From positions 47,097,902 through 47,161,901 of the forward strand of contig OX246742.1 in assembly GCA_945910005.1 (NCBI GenBank): a DNA stretch of 64,000 nucleotides, read 5' to 3'. The number at the start of each line of letters is the position of its first letter. Positions within the stretch are counted from its first letter, which is position 1. Position numbers and translations under genes: made by a program. Of the stretch, positions 35,349 to 47,400 are shown piece after piece. Source of the DNA: Isoperla grammatica (Eukaryota; Arthropoda; Insecta; Plecoptera; Perlodidae). The notes beneath the pieces were generated by a model. It ran no database searches and was not told the DNA's origin. It worked only from the letters and a program-made list of their open reading frames with translations.

Positions 35349-36155
35349 CCACTTGCAGGAACAAGAGAAGCTACTTTATATCGGCAATCCAATTAACAGC
35401 TTCACTGTTCTGGTAACCATCAATCATTTATCATTCACACAAGAACAAGACACGTTGCTTCACAACCTGAGGGTGTTGTGTTGTGTAAGTCACCCACATC
35501 ATCTGAAGAGATAACAATCAATCCATCAATCTCACTATAAGGAAAAATATTCTGAAAATGTAGAAAGAAAATACATAATATAATTATTCGAATATGCAGT
35601 CCGTATAAGATGCGTTTTTGTTTTGTGTTACGCTCGGTTTTACAGAAACACTTTTTCTGAAGTCTCGTTAGAACGACAACGATTCGAAAGAAACTCATAA
35701 CCTTCCATCAAAAAACAAAGTGAAAAGCTAAATGTATTATTTACACGCAAAACTGGCGTACATAACTGAGAGTTAGGTGTACACTTTTAGAAATATCATT
35801 GGACTTCATACAGGTAACGAATTGTAATACAATATGATAACAAACAAGACTGTATTTAATCTGTTCTTACTGTATAGGTCGTTGAAAAGTTTGCAGGCGA
35901 GAGATTGCAAGGGTTGACCCTGACATCAGCTTGAAACTCAAAGAAATGAGACGATCTACCATTACTTCTCATCTCAAAATTTACTCAAACTTTCGATTAC
36001 AACACTTGTGTGTCGAGCTGTTTGTGTGTTAATATCTCTGGAGGCAACTCTTCGCAATCCGAAACTCTTTGGAATCTTCCTCGACTTACCACATAAACAA
36101 TCTCTCTATACGCACAGTTTGACCTCCCGAACACGGGTCAAACACGCCTCCTTAA

Positions 36156-36931
36156 CCCTTGACTGGTATCCTTATTTTCATATACGTAACTGATATGGTG
36201 GGGTCAAATATTACCCCAGTTTTAATTTCACTTTTAAACTGCCTAAATAACCACAAATATGAATTATTGTGCTGAGGACTAATTGATATACATTTTATTC
36301 ATTGTATTTACAATATTGATTAATGGTTTATCAATTATTAGCGCAAGTTACACATTTTTTACTGAAAGTAAGTAATTTTCAAACTAAAAGAAACAGTGGA
36401 TGTTTAAAAATTTATATTAAAAGATACCATTTGTATTTTTCTTCTTGCGCGTCGATTTATTGTTAATAGCTATTCAAATCATTCTCTGAAATAAAAAAAT
36501 CGGAAATATTATGTTTGTATGTCAAACCAACAAGGGTGTCTGTTTTGTATGTCATGAGTACAGTTTTTGTTTCTTGTTAGTTCAACCAGATTGTTTACTT
36601 TTGCCCATTATAGTGAACAATGGTTTACAATACGCAAAGTTATGTTTGTTTTTAACCAGAAGAGTTGTCACGATGCCATTTTCATCCATATTGTCAAATA
36701 ATTTGTAAAAGAAAAAGTCCCGTAAGAGGTATCCTGGGGTCTTTTTTTACCCCACGAATTAATTGCCGCCAAACGCTTCGGAGCAACAAAAACACACAAC
36801 CACTATCTTCAACGCCTCAGCGGGAACTGAGATTACCTAATTCGCCAGCCGCATGCTAGAAATTCCTGGTGGTCAAATATAGAACTATATCGTGCTGGGG
36901 TCGGCACAGACCCCACCATACCAGTCAAGGG
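36156..36931. mobile_element. piggyBac-like non-autonomous element, 776 bp
   Basis: Terminal inverted repeats CCCTTGACTGGTAT are flanked on both sides by TTAA (36,152-36,155 and 36,932-36,935), the diagnostic target site of piggyBac transposons. GGTGGGGTC blocks are inverted just inside the ends. The interior is AT-rich and has no transposase; the short plus-strand frames are unconvincing. Confidence 0.82.
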
Positions 36932-37440
36932 TTAATTTGAACGTTTTTCAAATAACGAAATGTTCCACTGTTTCGGGTGTCGCTTTGCAATACCAATCAT
37001 CACAGCAGCTGTGACCTGACGACGTCGGGTCAAAGGCTACGAAATACACCTCAATGTGTTCCGACACAGATACACAGCACCTTCTCTGTGTAATTGCAAA
37101 TAGGATTATTACCCATTTAATGCGACAAGTGTAATTTGTTTCCCCGCATTGCCTGGCAATTACGTGTGATGTGATGTGTGTCACTTTCGCTCTAGACGGA
37201 CGCTGCCCGCCCAGGGACTGGCTTCCTTGATCCAGGGACTATGACGGCGGAAGCGTATGCTTCTGGTATAGGGAAACCCTAGCCGGGCAGGAGAAGCCAG
37301 ACCCTTTCCGTGTTCCTCCCCTTTACGCGCTATACTTGTTCATCCCTTTCTTCCAAATATCCCCCGACGTCATATGATCATAGTGTCGAGCTAAGGTGTG
37401 AAATAACAAATAATATAATGAGATGAAGGCTTGTATAGGA

Positions 37441-37556
37441 CTCGTATTGTTCCTCTGACCAGACTTGTATTGTTCCTCCGACCATAGTGTATTGTTCCTC
37501 TGACCAGACCGTATTGTTCCTCTGACCAGACCGTATTGTTCCTCTGACCAGTGAGA
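37441..37556. repeat. 22-bp minisatellite, 5 copies
   Basis: Unit GTATTGTTCCTCTGACCAGACC with single-base variants. Confidence 0.92.
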
Positions 37557-37984
37557 GGGTCTTCCTTGATCCCTCACCTCCGCACGGCTACGCCCAATGT
37601 TGTTGCAGCTTGGTTTGCACTCGAACCACTTTGTCTTTCTGTCAAAGAACTTAGTTCCCACCAGACTCCGCCTCGATCGGCCCTGAAGTGATGTTTACGA
37701 TGTCAGCCCTTTCTAAACTACATTTTGGCCGCTTCCTACATTGCACAAAAGGTTTGAGAACTTTTAAAATATTGATTAATTGTTTTGTATTCTGTTTTGT
37801 GAACCAATCAAAGCACTGTTGAGATGAAACTTCTGAAGCAAATCTTGAAATTTGAATCCATAGTTAACATCCTCAGGATATAATTTTTTTTGTAGATTAT
37901 GTTCGTTTTTTCATTTGATCGGTGGTTTTCAAATCGTCAAAATAATAATTTTTCGTAAGAATATCTGTTAGGGTACACACCAGC

Positions 37985-38215
37985 TTTACCTGATGGGTGA
38001 CTCTCTTCAGGTGACTTACTAGGTTATTAGGGTGTTTGAATAGCTGGGAAGGAATGTCCGAGGTCTATTAGTAGGACTCAATCCCAGCATTCGCCTTTAC
38101 GACTAAGGAAAACCTCGGGAATAAACCTTCAGTCAGGATTGCCGGTGGTCGGAATCGAATCGGCGACCTCCCGAATTAGAGTCTCGCGTCTCGTCGCACG
38201 GTCGCTGAGCGACCT
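37985..38215 (-). mobile_element. tRNA-derived SINE-like unit
   Basis: On the minus strand a head with GCTCAGCGACCGTGCGACG and a B box CGATTCGATTCC is followed by a body of about 150 bp with GCTGGGATTGAGTCC and ending near CACCCATCAGGT. Head-plus-body layout supports a SINE rather than a tRNA gene. Confidence 0.55.
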
Positions 38216-38599
38216 GTATACCTCACTGCATAAATCAGTTCTTGTAACAAAGTGGTAGACAATAAAATGCAGGGGGGTATTACTTTATTTTGAACCATGC
38301 CAATTCCCGGACAAGTTTAAACTATTGTCGACACTCTAATCTCACAAACAATCAACATTTTAAATTTATTCCCTCGCCGTTCTGAATTTCATTTAGCTAC
38401 GAAAGTTCTGGGCGTGGTTAGATATTCCGATATCGTGAAGTTATTGAAATGCTGGCTCGTTCAAGTACGGGTGCACTGGGCACGATGCAGTTAGTTGTCC
38501 AGTGTTGGCAGTGCTACTTCCCTGTCTGTATCAAGCCTGGCCGGTGAAAGCAGCGCGGGGCAAACATGACGGTCTCTGTATTAAACTAATTAAACGCTT

Positions 38600-38885
38600 G
38601 TGCTGCTGTTGTCTCTGGGTAGACTCTATATGGGCATCGGGCAGACATGTGGCATACATCAGACAGACATCAGACAGATAGATAGACAGACATGAGACAG
38701 ACATAGAGAGACTGCTGTTGTCTCCGCGTAGTCTCTAAATGGGCATCGGGCAGACATGCAGACAGACATCAGACAGACATCAGACAGACAGACAGTTAGA
38801 CAGACTGCTGTTGTCTCCGCGTCGTCTCTATACGGGCATCGGGCAGACATGCAGACAGACATGAGACAGACAGATAGACAGACAG
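38600..38885. repeat. Minisatellite, about 105-bp unit with CAGACA stretches
   Basis: Three copies contain CTGCTGTTGTCTCCGCGT, GGGCATCGGGCAGACATG and runs of CAGACAGACAT. Copy lengths differ through expansion of the GACA part. Confidence 0.85.
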
Positions 38886-38887
38886 TC

Positions 38888-39012
38888 TCAACGTAACTAG
38901 TCTCATGCCGACCTCATATCGTTATCTATTGCCCCTTTCATACACGCTGTTTCAACGATAATTAACAGTGTTTACAATCATTTCACAAGTAAGCTGTTGG
39001 CATCCTCTCTCT
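38888..39012. repeat. Dispersed repeat family (three copies in window)
   Basis: CAACGTAA...TCTCAT, TTTCATACACGCTGTTTCAACG and AATTAACA also occur, with changes, at 40,407-40,505 and 63,910-64,000. This copy runs straight into GTAAGCTGTTGGCATCCT, a motif also present at 8,534 and in the 10.5-kb palindrome. Type unknown. Confidence 0.65.
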
Positions 39013-40406
39013 CTCACGCAATCACATAGTTCACACACGCTTATATAGTTAATCTTCCGCTTATAGTATAGTGAACAAGCCTCAATAGTTACACGCACGC
39101 TGTGTTTGGAATTTCCAGGTAATCAATCTACTGCCTTCAATCGCATTGGTGCTATTATATATATATATATATGGCATGCACGAGAGACTATTGGGTCAAC
39201 TTTATACACAACGCTGACGGCGTCTTGAACCAGAGAAGTGTCAGCGATCAGAAAGACCATTAATTATGTTCTCAGCCCATCCACAGTCAGCTAGCCCGGG
39301 TCCCAAGACTAAATAGGACTTGCACACTCGGTCTTATGTTATGACAGGCTCGCCAACCTCTCAATACATCTTTCGAGACCAACGCCCATCTGCAATCTAC
39401 CTCGTACGTCGTACCCTAGGATTATGTCGAGATACTCTTTAATTACAGAGGACCTAAGACCACGGTTCAGCCACGGTATAGCCCGGGGTTAGGGCCCATG
39501 TGGGCGTAAGGACATATCTGCGGGTGTTTGGGCCGAGCGGCAGACCCCGTCCATAATATAGGTATACTGGCGACGCCGTAAGAAGCAAGGTGTCCCCTAA
39601 AACTCTGAGAAGAGACGGTCGCTCCACACGGTCTATTTCAACGGTATTCAACTCGAGATTGCTCGATAGCTGCATTGTTATTGTGCACTGCATTGACTGC
39701 ACCAACCGTGAATGGAATGCGACCCCGCCACGTCTGACAACATGCGAGCAATATTATCACTACAATACTTGAGTCAGGAGAACGGGATGCATCTAGATTT
39801 AGGTTGGTAGTTGTCACACGCCTCACTTCACTATTATATAATCCGTGACGACGACAGCTTGCAAGTTAACGCGACGCGACTATACGTCGTATAGCCGATG
39901 TCAATGTATCTGCATGGTCGCGCAACAGAAGGAGTTGTCCATCACCCATCAGACACGTGAAAGCCGTGTCATGATATTAGATCACTCATTGCAGAGCTTT
40001 TAATTCCTTCCTTTACCGGCGAAAGTGTCGACCGAGTGAGTGCATAAATAAAGCGCTCCATGTCGTGATGTGAAATTGTATGAAGAGCTAAGTTCGAAAC
40101 TGTGTTTTTAAAGTTCATTTCAATTATTTCGATGTAGTCGTTTTAAAAGGAAGAGGTTAGTTTCATTCTACACTTAGCACAATGAGAATATTATCATCTG
40201 GCTCTGTAATGAGTTGGAACAAACATATAATCATGTTTACACAATCACATCTTGAATCGTAGATCTCTACTTTTCATTTCTTGCGTTTATGAGTTGTGTT
40301 GTTCAGCTTATAAATAGTTCCTGTTTATCATTGTAACTGATAGTTGAACTGTAATGAGCTTTTGCCACCGAACTTGTTGTTGTAACTCATTAAAATACTA
40401 TCCTCA

Positions 40407-40505
40407 ACGTAAGTCTCATACCGATCTCAAACTGCCTATGTCGTGCACGACTATTCAACGAAAGTTTACAGATTCTTGTCGTTCGTTCACAAATTAGTAA
40501 GGGCG
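40407..40505. repeat. Dispersed repeat family, second copy
   Basis: Shares CAACGTAA, CTCATACCGATCTCA and TCAACGAAAGTTTACA with 38,888-39,012 and CTTGTCGTTCGTTCAC with the window's right end. Confidence 0.6.
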
Positions 40506-40691
40506 GTCTTCTACGTGTCAAGACTTTCTCAAGTATCCAACCCAATGTCTTAAATTGTTCCTAATGGACCTATGTCCAGTTTATGTCCTAATAACAAAAG
40601 TAATAAGTCTTCCGCAGTGATAACCCTGCTCAACACGCAATGAGGATATAAGACTAGAGTGAATGTTAACTGCGAACAGTTTCCAAAGAGA

Positions 40692-42297
40692 ATGTTGCTT
40701 CGGGCTGTGAACTATCTACTCAAGAAAGGTATGAGCTGTGTGTTAACATCAATTATTATATTACATTACATTCACGAACAAAATAGGTTAAACTGATGAA
40801 AAGTGATAACTAATCATTCGGAAATAGTTGGGTTGCTACAACACTTGAGATATCTGTTTGATCTTTGGCGCGCTCGGCGTTAAGCTAGATCCAATCTGTG
40901 CGCACGTTGAGAGGTACCAACATGCGTTCTATTCCCCCAGAGCCATCAACACGTCGGAAATGAGAAACAAAAGTTGTCTTTTTTGGAATCTTTATTTATG
41001 ATGAAGCTCTTTTTGCTTTGAAGGGTTCCATTTTCTTCTCTAGGAATCATTTATACGGCAAAAAGTATGAAGTCAAGCCTTAAACCAAGTTTAATAATAA
41101 AATTATAAATTTAGCAATTCATTGTTGATATTCTTATTCATGAGTGTTTAATTTCACATTAATTCGATATTAAAATTTAAAAAAAATATTCTGTGTCCTA
41201 GCGTCAACTATTCCATGAAGGCAGAGACTTTAATGAAGTACTATCATCTTAATTTCTTATTTTTTTTTTTAAAGTGAACTTTGCTACAAACTTCATCTTC
41301 ATGGATCGAAGTTACCGGGTTGAGTGGAGGGTTGAGGGGGGGGGGGATGCATACACACAACCTGACAAGATGTTTGACACAAGTAGGATAAAAACTCCAA
41401 CAACAATTCAATTGGGCATCGAATCTCCCCAAAGTTATTGCCTAATCAGATTAAAAGCTTTCATCCCAAATTGAATGAGTATTCCGCGGTGGCTCATGCG
41501 GTTGGGGCGCAGATTCTACGCACGTTACCTGCTGGGGACGAGGGTTCGAATCCCGCATCGGCATACGGCATGGGTTTTTGATTGTAATCGTCCCTCATCT
41601 TCATAATTATATCACCCCTCATCGTCTCGAATAGCACGACTGTAATACTAGAGTCGTAAAGTAAAACGTCGACTATTGCTTCCAGAAGTTGATTTAATCG
41701 CAAAACATTCGGGCGTCAGTGTGAACGTGCCTCAACGGAGTCGGGTTGCTGACGAGGACTTCTTGTGAGCTTACACTCGGCACAACTGGTAACTCGAGTC
41801 TCTATTCTTCCCGTAGACGATATTGCAAACGCTCAAAAACGAGCAACTCACAACAACCTCTTCCAAGTTCCAAGTAGTATTTTATCTCATGTGGAAGTGC
41901 GTGGACGGCTGTGTGGCTTTATGAGTCCTGTTGAAAGACTTGAAGTCCATGAAAAGTGGGCCGGACATACAATACACCTTCTCCATCTCCTGGTAAGCCG
42001 GTATTATTTATGTCGATAGGCTTATTTTTATCACCACTACAATGAAATATTATTCAGGGCCTTTTGCTTCAGAAACATTTGAAACGACATAAAAAAAAGA
42101 ACGGGAGTAGTTTGCTAAACGACCGCCTGGGACGCCAGCGTACGGCTCGGCGTCGCACCACTTTCGGGGTAGATGAAAAGAACAAAATTACTTGGCCAAA
42201 CAGCCGCTCCGTAAGTCGAGCGCTCTACTCGGAGTCGGCGCGGAGATTTGTCACAACGTTCTGCGATACGAAGGAGGTGAGAAGCAATACGACGTAG
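40692..42297 (+). CDS. Unrecognised basic 145-residue protein (3 exons)
   Basis: Exons: 40692-40728, 41817-41992 and 42073-42297. The donor AAAG/GTATGA, the acceptors TTCCCGTAG and TTGCTTCAG, and the donor CTG/GTAAGC are all good, and phases agree. The protein starts MLLRAVNYLLKK, which could be an amphipathic mitochondrial-type presequence. It then has VPSSILSHVEVRGRLCGF and RLEVHEKWAGHTIHLLHLL in exon 2, and an Arg/Lys-rich exon 3 (KHLKRHKKKNG, RQRTARRRTTFGVDEKNK, PNSRSVSRALYSESARRF). I do not recognise the family. A SINE lies in intron 1. Exon 3 could also splice out at GAG/GTGAGA (42,279). The joining of exon 1 is the least certain step, resting on phase and a good ATG. Confidence 0.62.
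41487..41700 (+). mobile_element. tRNA-derived SINE
   Basis: An A-box-like GGTGGCTCATGCGGTTGG and a B box GGTTCGAATCC are spaced as in a tRNA. A body with CCCTCATCGTCTCGAATAG follows, shared with 30,580-30,715 (opposite orientation). It lies in intron 1 of the 145-residue gene. Confidence 0.7.
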
Positions 42298-42423
42298 TTC
42301 TCCTGTTACCGAACACCAGTACGTAACAACATAACAAAGTTTTGCGTTCGTATCTGATATCCTAGCTTAGCTTCCTGTTATGTCTATTGTTTAATCTGTA
42401 CTGTGTGCATGCCTGTTGTATCG

Positions 42424-43500
42424 TCTAGCCTAGGTCTAGAATGTTTAACGCTATCTAGGCTAGGCCTAGGCCTAGCAGGCCTTTAAGGTGCATTCACAAT
42501 CTTTACTAGTACTATGGTTTAATGATTAAGACTAAGCCACAGGCTTCTTTCATTGGCTGGGAGGGAGAATATTGCGCTCTGATTGGCTGTGACTAAGGTT
42601 TGTCTTAGTTTTAATCATTAAACCATAGTACTAGTAAAGATTGTGAATGCACCTTTAGTTTAGCGCGAAAACGAATCTCGGTTCTTCTCTCGAAGTCGAA
42701 GCTGTTTAGTGTATGCTTAAAAATGTTTATAGTATTTGATTGAGATAGTTGGTTCGCCGGTAACACTGAATGCTATCGAAAGCTTCTGTTAGGTTTGTGA
42801 TTAATTAGGTTGAAAAGAGAGCGAAGAGACCGTTCTCACCAACAGCAGTCATCTCGGAAAAGTGTGAGTACTCTCTGAATTGTAATAAGCTAGGCCCTAG
42901 GCCTACTAGGCCTAGCCTAGGTCTACTATGGGTAAGTGACTACTAGGCCTAGGCCTAGTCCTAGGCCCACCATTCAAATCCCCATCCTGCGATATAACAG
43001 AGCCTAGGCTGCTCTTGAAAAGCAAGCTCGATAAATATTTAGGCCTAGGCCTAGTCTTGAATGATCAGAAGTGAAACCGCGCTAAATGTTCTCAAGATCT
43101 GATTGGTTGTTGCATTTAGTGCGATCATTCATGGTTCAGTTTAGCTGTATGTGGGAGAGGGGGAAGTTGGATATGGAGCAAAATATATTTGATTGTTGAC
43201 TGGTAAGGCCCGAGTTTGGTTAGGCCTAGACCTATTCTATATTATTTTTCTTGTCATTACTGAAGTTTACAGTAGGCGTAGGCTTAAGCTTAGGCCTAGG
43301 CCTAGGCCTAGGTCTAGACCTAACCCAAAATAACATAGGCCTATACCATTCATAATTTAAGCAAATAGGGCCTAAAATCAGCACAAAGTTTTGTTGAAAT
43401 CTAAGCCTACGACTTTTTCCCCAAAAGTGTCAAAACTGATCTGACAAAAAATAGAAACTATCAATGAAAATAAAACGTTTATGAATGTAGGCCTAGGCCA
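42424..43500. repeat. GGCCTA hexamer cluster, promoter-like region
   Basis: CTAGGCCTAGG-type runs lie at 42,427-42,482, 42,885-43,030 and 43,225-43,340. The region sits 1-2 kb before the start codon of the acidic gene. A GAAAAGT/GTGAGTAC junction at about 42,862 could be the donor of an untranslated first exon. That role is inferred. Confidence 0.65.
42486..42654. mobile_element. Harbinger-like MITE, 169 bp
   Basis: Terminal inverted repeats of about 44 bp start AGGTGCATTCACAATC, with 3-bp duplications TTA on each side (42,483-42,485 and 42,655-42,657). TWA duplications are typical of PIF/Harbinger. Non-coding. Confidence 0.78.
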
Positions 43501-44141
43501 GTAATTCAAATCGTCTTCTAGCGCATAGTTCTAGCCTATTCTGGTGACAACTCACGGCGGCAATTTTGTATCTGATTGTGACTAAAATCGCCTGTAACAA
43601 TCGCACTTGCGGTCCCGTTGCCAAGCACCCACTGTTCGAACACAATGGATTTTTGCACTGGGATCAAAACAAGAATGAGACCTAGTAATGAAAGCCATTG
43701 TACTATACAAGTATTTGTGGAAAATCTACAACAGATTTGAAGATAGTTTATGTTCGTTATATTTATGTTACGACCAAATATGTTTGTTGACTGTTGTGGA
43801 TGTTAAGATTGTAATGAGGGTAAATACAATGAAGATTACAACTTACAATACACTTTATAATGATAACTACTGAAACCACGTCAGCACGACTACGTCATAA
43901 GAGAGCTTAGATTGAACCGACGCTTGGGAACTATATTGTGTCATCTCGCACGTGCATGCAATGAGTGACCCTATCGGTCTATTAATAGACTCAGGAGATA
44001 CCGAGGGAGTCCCAGTGAGAGTCGCGTACTATACAGTCAGTACTTATAGTCCAGTTCAGGCGCACCATCCGCCGTACACGACAATATGAATTAACAACTA
44101 AAATATAAGAATGATTAAATAGTGTATAACACGGAATCTAA

Positions 44142-44282
44142 GGTCCAGTCTTACAATGTCCCAATAACTACTTATTCGTCGAATAGCTTGTTGTCTCCAT
44201 GGCAACGACCAATCAAAACCCTTGAAATCCTCCAAATATTGCTACAAATAACTTTCTTATTAGGAGATTGTAAGACCGGCCC
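44142..44282. mobile_element. Harbinger-like MITE, 141 bp
   Basis: Inverted ends GGTCCAGTCTTACAAT and ATTGTAAGACCGGCC with 3-bp duplications TAA (44,139-44,141 and 44,283-44,285). It lies about 180 bp before the acidic gene's start codon. Confidence 0.75.
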
Positions 44283-44465
44283 TAAGTCCAAGAGTGTATG
44301 ATAAAGAGGTAAGAACATATTTTATGTTACGTGTAAAGTGTGTGTGGCAATGGCGTAGCTAACCGGGCCCATCCACGTTTTCCAGCCAATGAGAGTTCGA
44401 CTTGTGTATTTGGTTACTGAGAGCAGTGTGTGTTGTATACAGGTGTTCAGAGCTACCGTGGTGCG

Positions 44466-47400
44466 ATGGCTCCCCGACAGTTACCACCGTTGCACGACAT
44501 GGAGGATTACCATCTACCCAACCTCGTCACCGGTAGGTATTCTGTCACACGTTACCGTCCATAAGGTCGTTCAGGTGATAAGACACGTGATCACTTGCTT
44601 TGTCCGTGAGCAGGTGTCCTGGAGAACGTGCTGGACAATGACATCCCGGACGAGCCTCTGGACGACTTTAGCAGTGAATCGACGCTATCGACGATTGGTA
44701 AGAATTAATGCAGTCGATTAATCTGTGCAAGAGCAACGAGATGAGTTCCATAGAAGCGCATCTTGTAAACTGTTAAATGTAGCACAATATTTTTTGTCCA
44801 GATTTCACGGCCAACATTGAAATTTGCGAAGTAAACGATGATGACCATTCTTCGATTGCATCAACAAACGGTAAGAACTTGTTCAGAACCATCGACAAAA
44901 TTGGAACGTTTAATTTTTATTGTAGCGTTTCGGATACAAACGTAACGATGTGTTCTGTGTTCAGATTCTCAGGGCGGCACTGAAGCTAATGCTGCTGGTG
45001 ATTCATTTGGATCAACAGATGGTAAGAGTTCGTTCAAATGTAACGTGAATGTTTCGTTTCGTTGGGACGTATTTTGTACTAATCTGAACACAAACGTATA
45101 ACCATGTGTTTTATGTTCAGATTTGCGGGAGTGCTCTTGTGTGCGCCCAGGCCAAATCAGTCAATGGATTTGCGGTAAGGGTTCTTTAGGAGCCAATCTT
45201 GGCAATATTGAATACCTAAGGTATCTCCATTGAAATGTACTTGGAAACGCTTTCTCTCCAGATACGTATAGGTGAAGATACTCAGTATGTCTATATTTTA
45301 CCCGATCTATAACAAGCGATTGAATAGTATGACGTGACCTTACTCTTTCTTCTGCCATGTGATGTATCTGCAGCAATTCCAAACTTGTTTAAGTTCGCTC
45401 TTTCAACAACTCTCAATAGTTACATGAAGTTTGTTCCTACTAGCAGCAGTAGTGAACTGCCGGGATAAGTTACCTCCTCTGTGCTGGGTGTATTTGGCAT
45501 CTGGCGAGTTAGCAAGGGGTACCAACACTGATTTACTAGGGTCGATCAAAGATTTCCAGTATAACATACTTGGCACTACTCTGCCTGCACAGGTAGTCTG
45601 ATCTTGTAGATTATCTGCATCAAAATCGACAGAGTTCCAATCTAACCATTGACCAGCAAAATGATCTGCTGATTAAATCTTAGACCAGGGAGAATTCAAA
45701 TTAATATTAATTCAATCTTACGGAGCTCAGTGCAAGTACGTATTGGCACTGGTCTTGTTTCTTCAACATTGTTTCATCTTTAGATTATCTTGCCCATGAA
45801 GAAGAGGCCTTTGCACAAGCTGAGGTGCCATGGTGTGTGTGTGCCATTTCTTCGAACCAGTCACAAACAACTCATTGGTTCATTGGGAATATCAACGGTA
45901 AGAATCCGCTTGCACTCGGGTCTTACAAACACAACCATCAGTAGTGTCTTGTCAAACTATGCATGGTTGGGATCTCCACTTCTGGCTCGCTTCTTGCAAG
46001 CGCTTACCCAACCACATCCCTTCCTTGTCCTTCTTTGGTATAGCAAGCATGGTATGGCATCAATTTATAGATTGGTCTTGAACTCTTGATTATCATATTG
46101 ATGTGTTGTCACTATTTGAACGACGTGTAATCAGTCAATATATATTTCGCATGATTTTTGGAAATTTTGATTTCCTCACATTTGGGTAATTTTGTGTGTA
46201 TGCATGGCTGAAGGAAGACTGGGCTCCGTTTTAATATACTTTGTCGCCTTCTGGATAGGTACTCGTTATGACATGAACATGAATTTCAAAGGGTACTCAA
46301 ATCATGGTGTATTATGTTAGTTATTGGCGGCGGTACAACGGTTAGCTTCTGAGAGACCCACTATTACTTTTCCAGAGTTGCACAATATATTTGAGGAGCC
46401 ATCTACCTATAACTAGTCAATTATAATTTCCTTTTGCTAATTTCAGAAGACAGCCAATCAACGGACCTCGAAAGCCAGGTGAGCAACTCGCCCGTAGAAG
46501 ACGAGTACGAAAGTCCAGCTGGATACAAACACTCTGAATGCATCGACCTGGCTGATATATACGCCCAACAACTGGCAGCTTGCGAAGACCTTCGCGAGAT
46601 TCATTCCCTACAGTCGGGCATGATAGTGGTCGCCCCAGCCAGTGTGATCCCTACTGCATCCGAAGCGATCTCCGGGACCTTGCCGGATACTCCTGGCCAA
46701 GAAGCATCTACTTCCGGTCTGTCTGTCACCGAACAGCCACCTGTAGTGATCGACCACAAGGAAGAGCTCCCAAGTTACGAGGATGCCCTTCTATCTGTCG
46801 AACAGATGGCTACAGTTACCGACCTTGAAGATCTACCGGTTCAAGACGACGAGCAAGACAGCCCATTTGTCAACGAACAGCCCGCTACATTTACCAACCT
46901 AGAAGATGTCCCGGTACAAGAAGACCAGGAAGTCGGTTCATTTGTGGTCGAACAGCCAGCGGGAATTACCGACGATTCCTCGGTAGAAGACGATGTTACC
47001 GACGGCGTAGAAGGTCCCTTGCTAGTTGATGGGGACGAAGGCGCCCTGGACTTGCAAACTGGACATGATTCTTCGTACAATATGGACACGGCGGGTCCCA
47101 GTCAAAGCAGCCACATGCCCAGGTCGATGCTTTGTTCCAGCGGAATGGTAAGTGGCATTAAGTGCACGTATGTGCATAGTCTCTGTTTCTCTTATAATTA
47201 TAAAGCTAATATTGGAACTCGTTTCAGAAGTTACTAGTTATAAACATGTATGTATAATATTGTTCAAGTTTAGGAAGAAACCAACCAGTAGACGGAAAAC
47301 TCGGTTTGTGCGGTTTCTTTCATCTTTTTGTCTTTGTCATCATTCGTTATTTGAGTATTCCCGATGTTGCTTTTTTACAGCGCGTTGAACAATTTTAGCT

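Noticed and set aside
36511..36859. Short frames inside the piggyBac-like element
   Set aside because: Too short, no transposase motif, likely chance.
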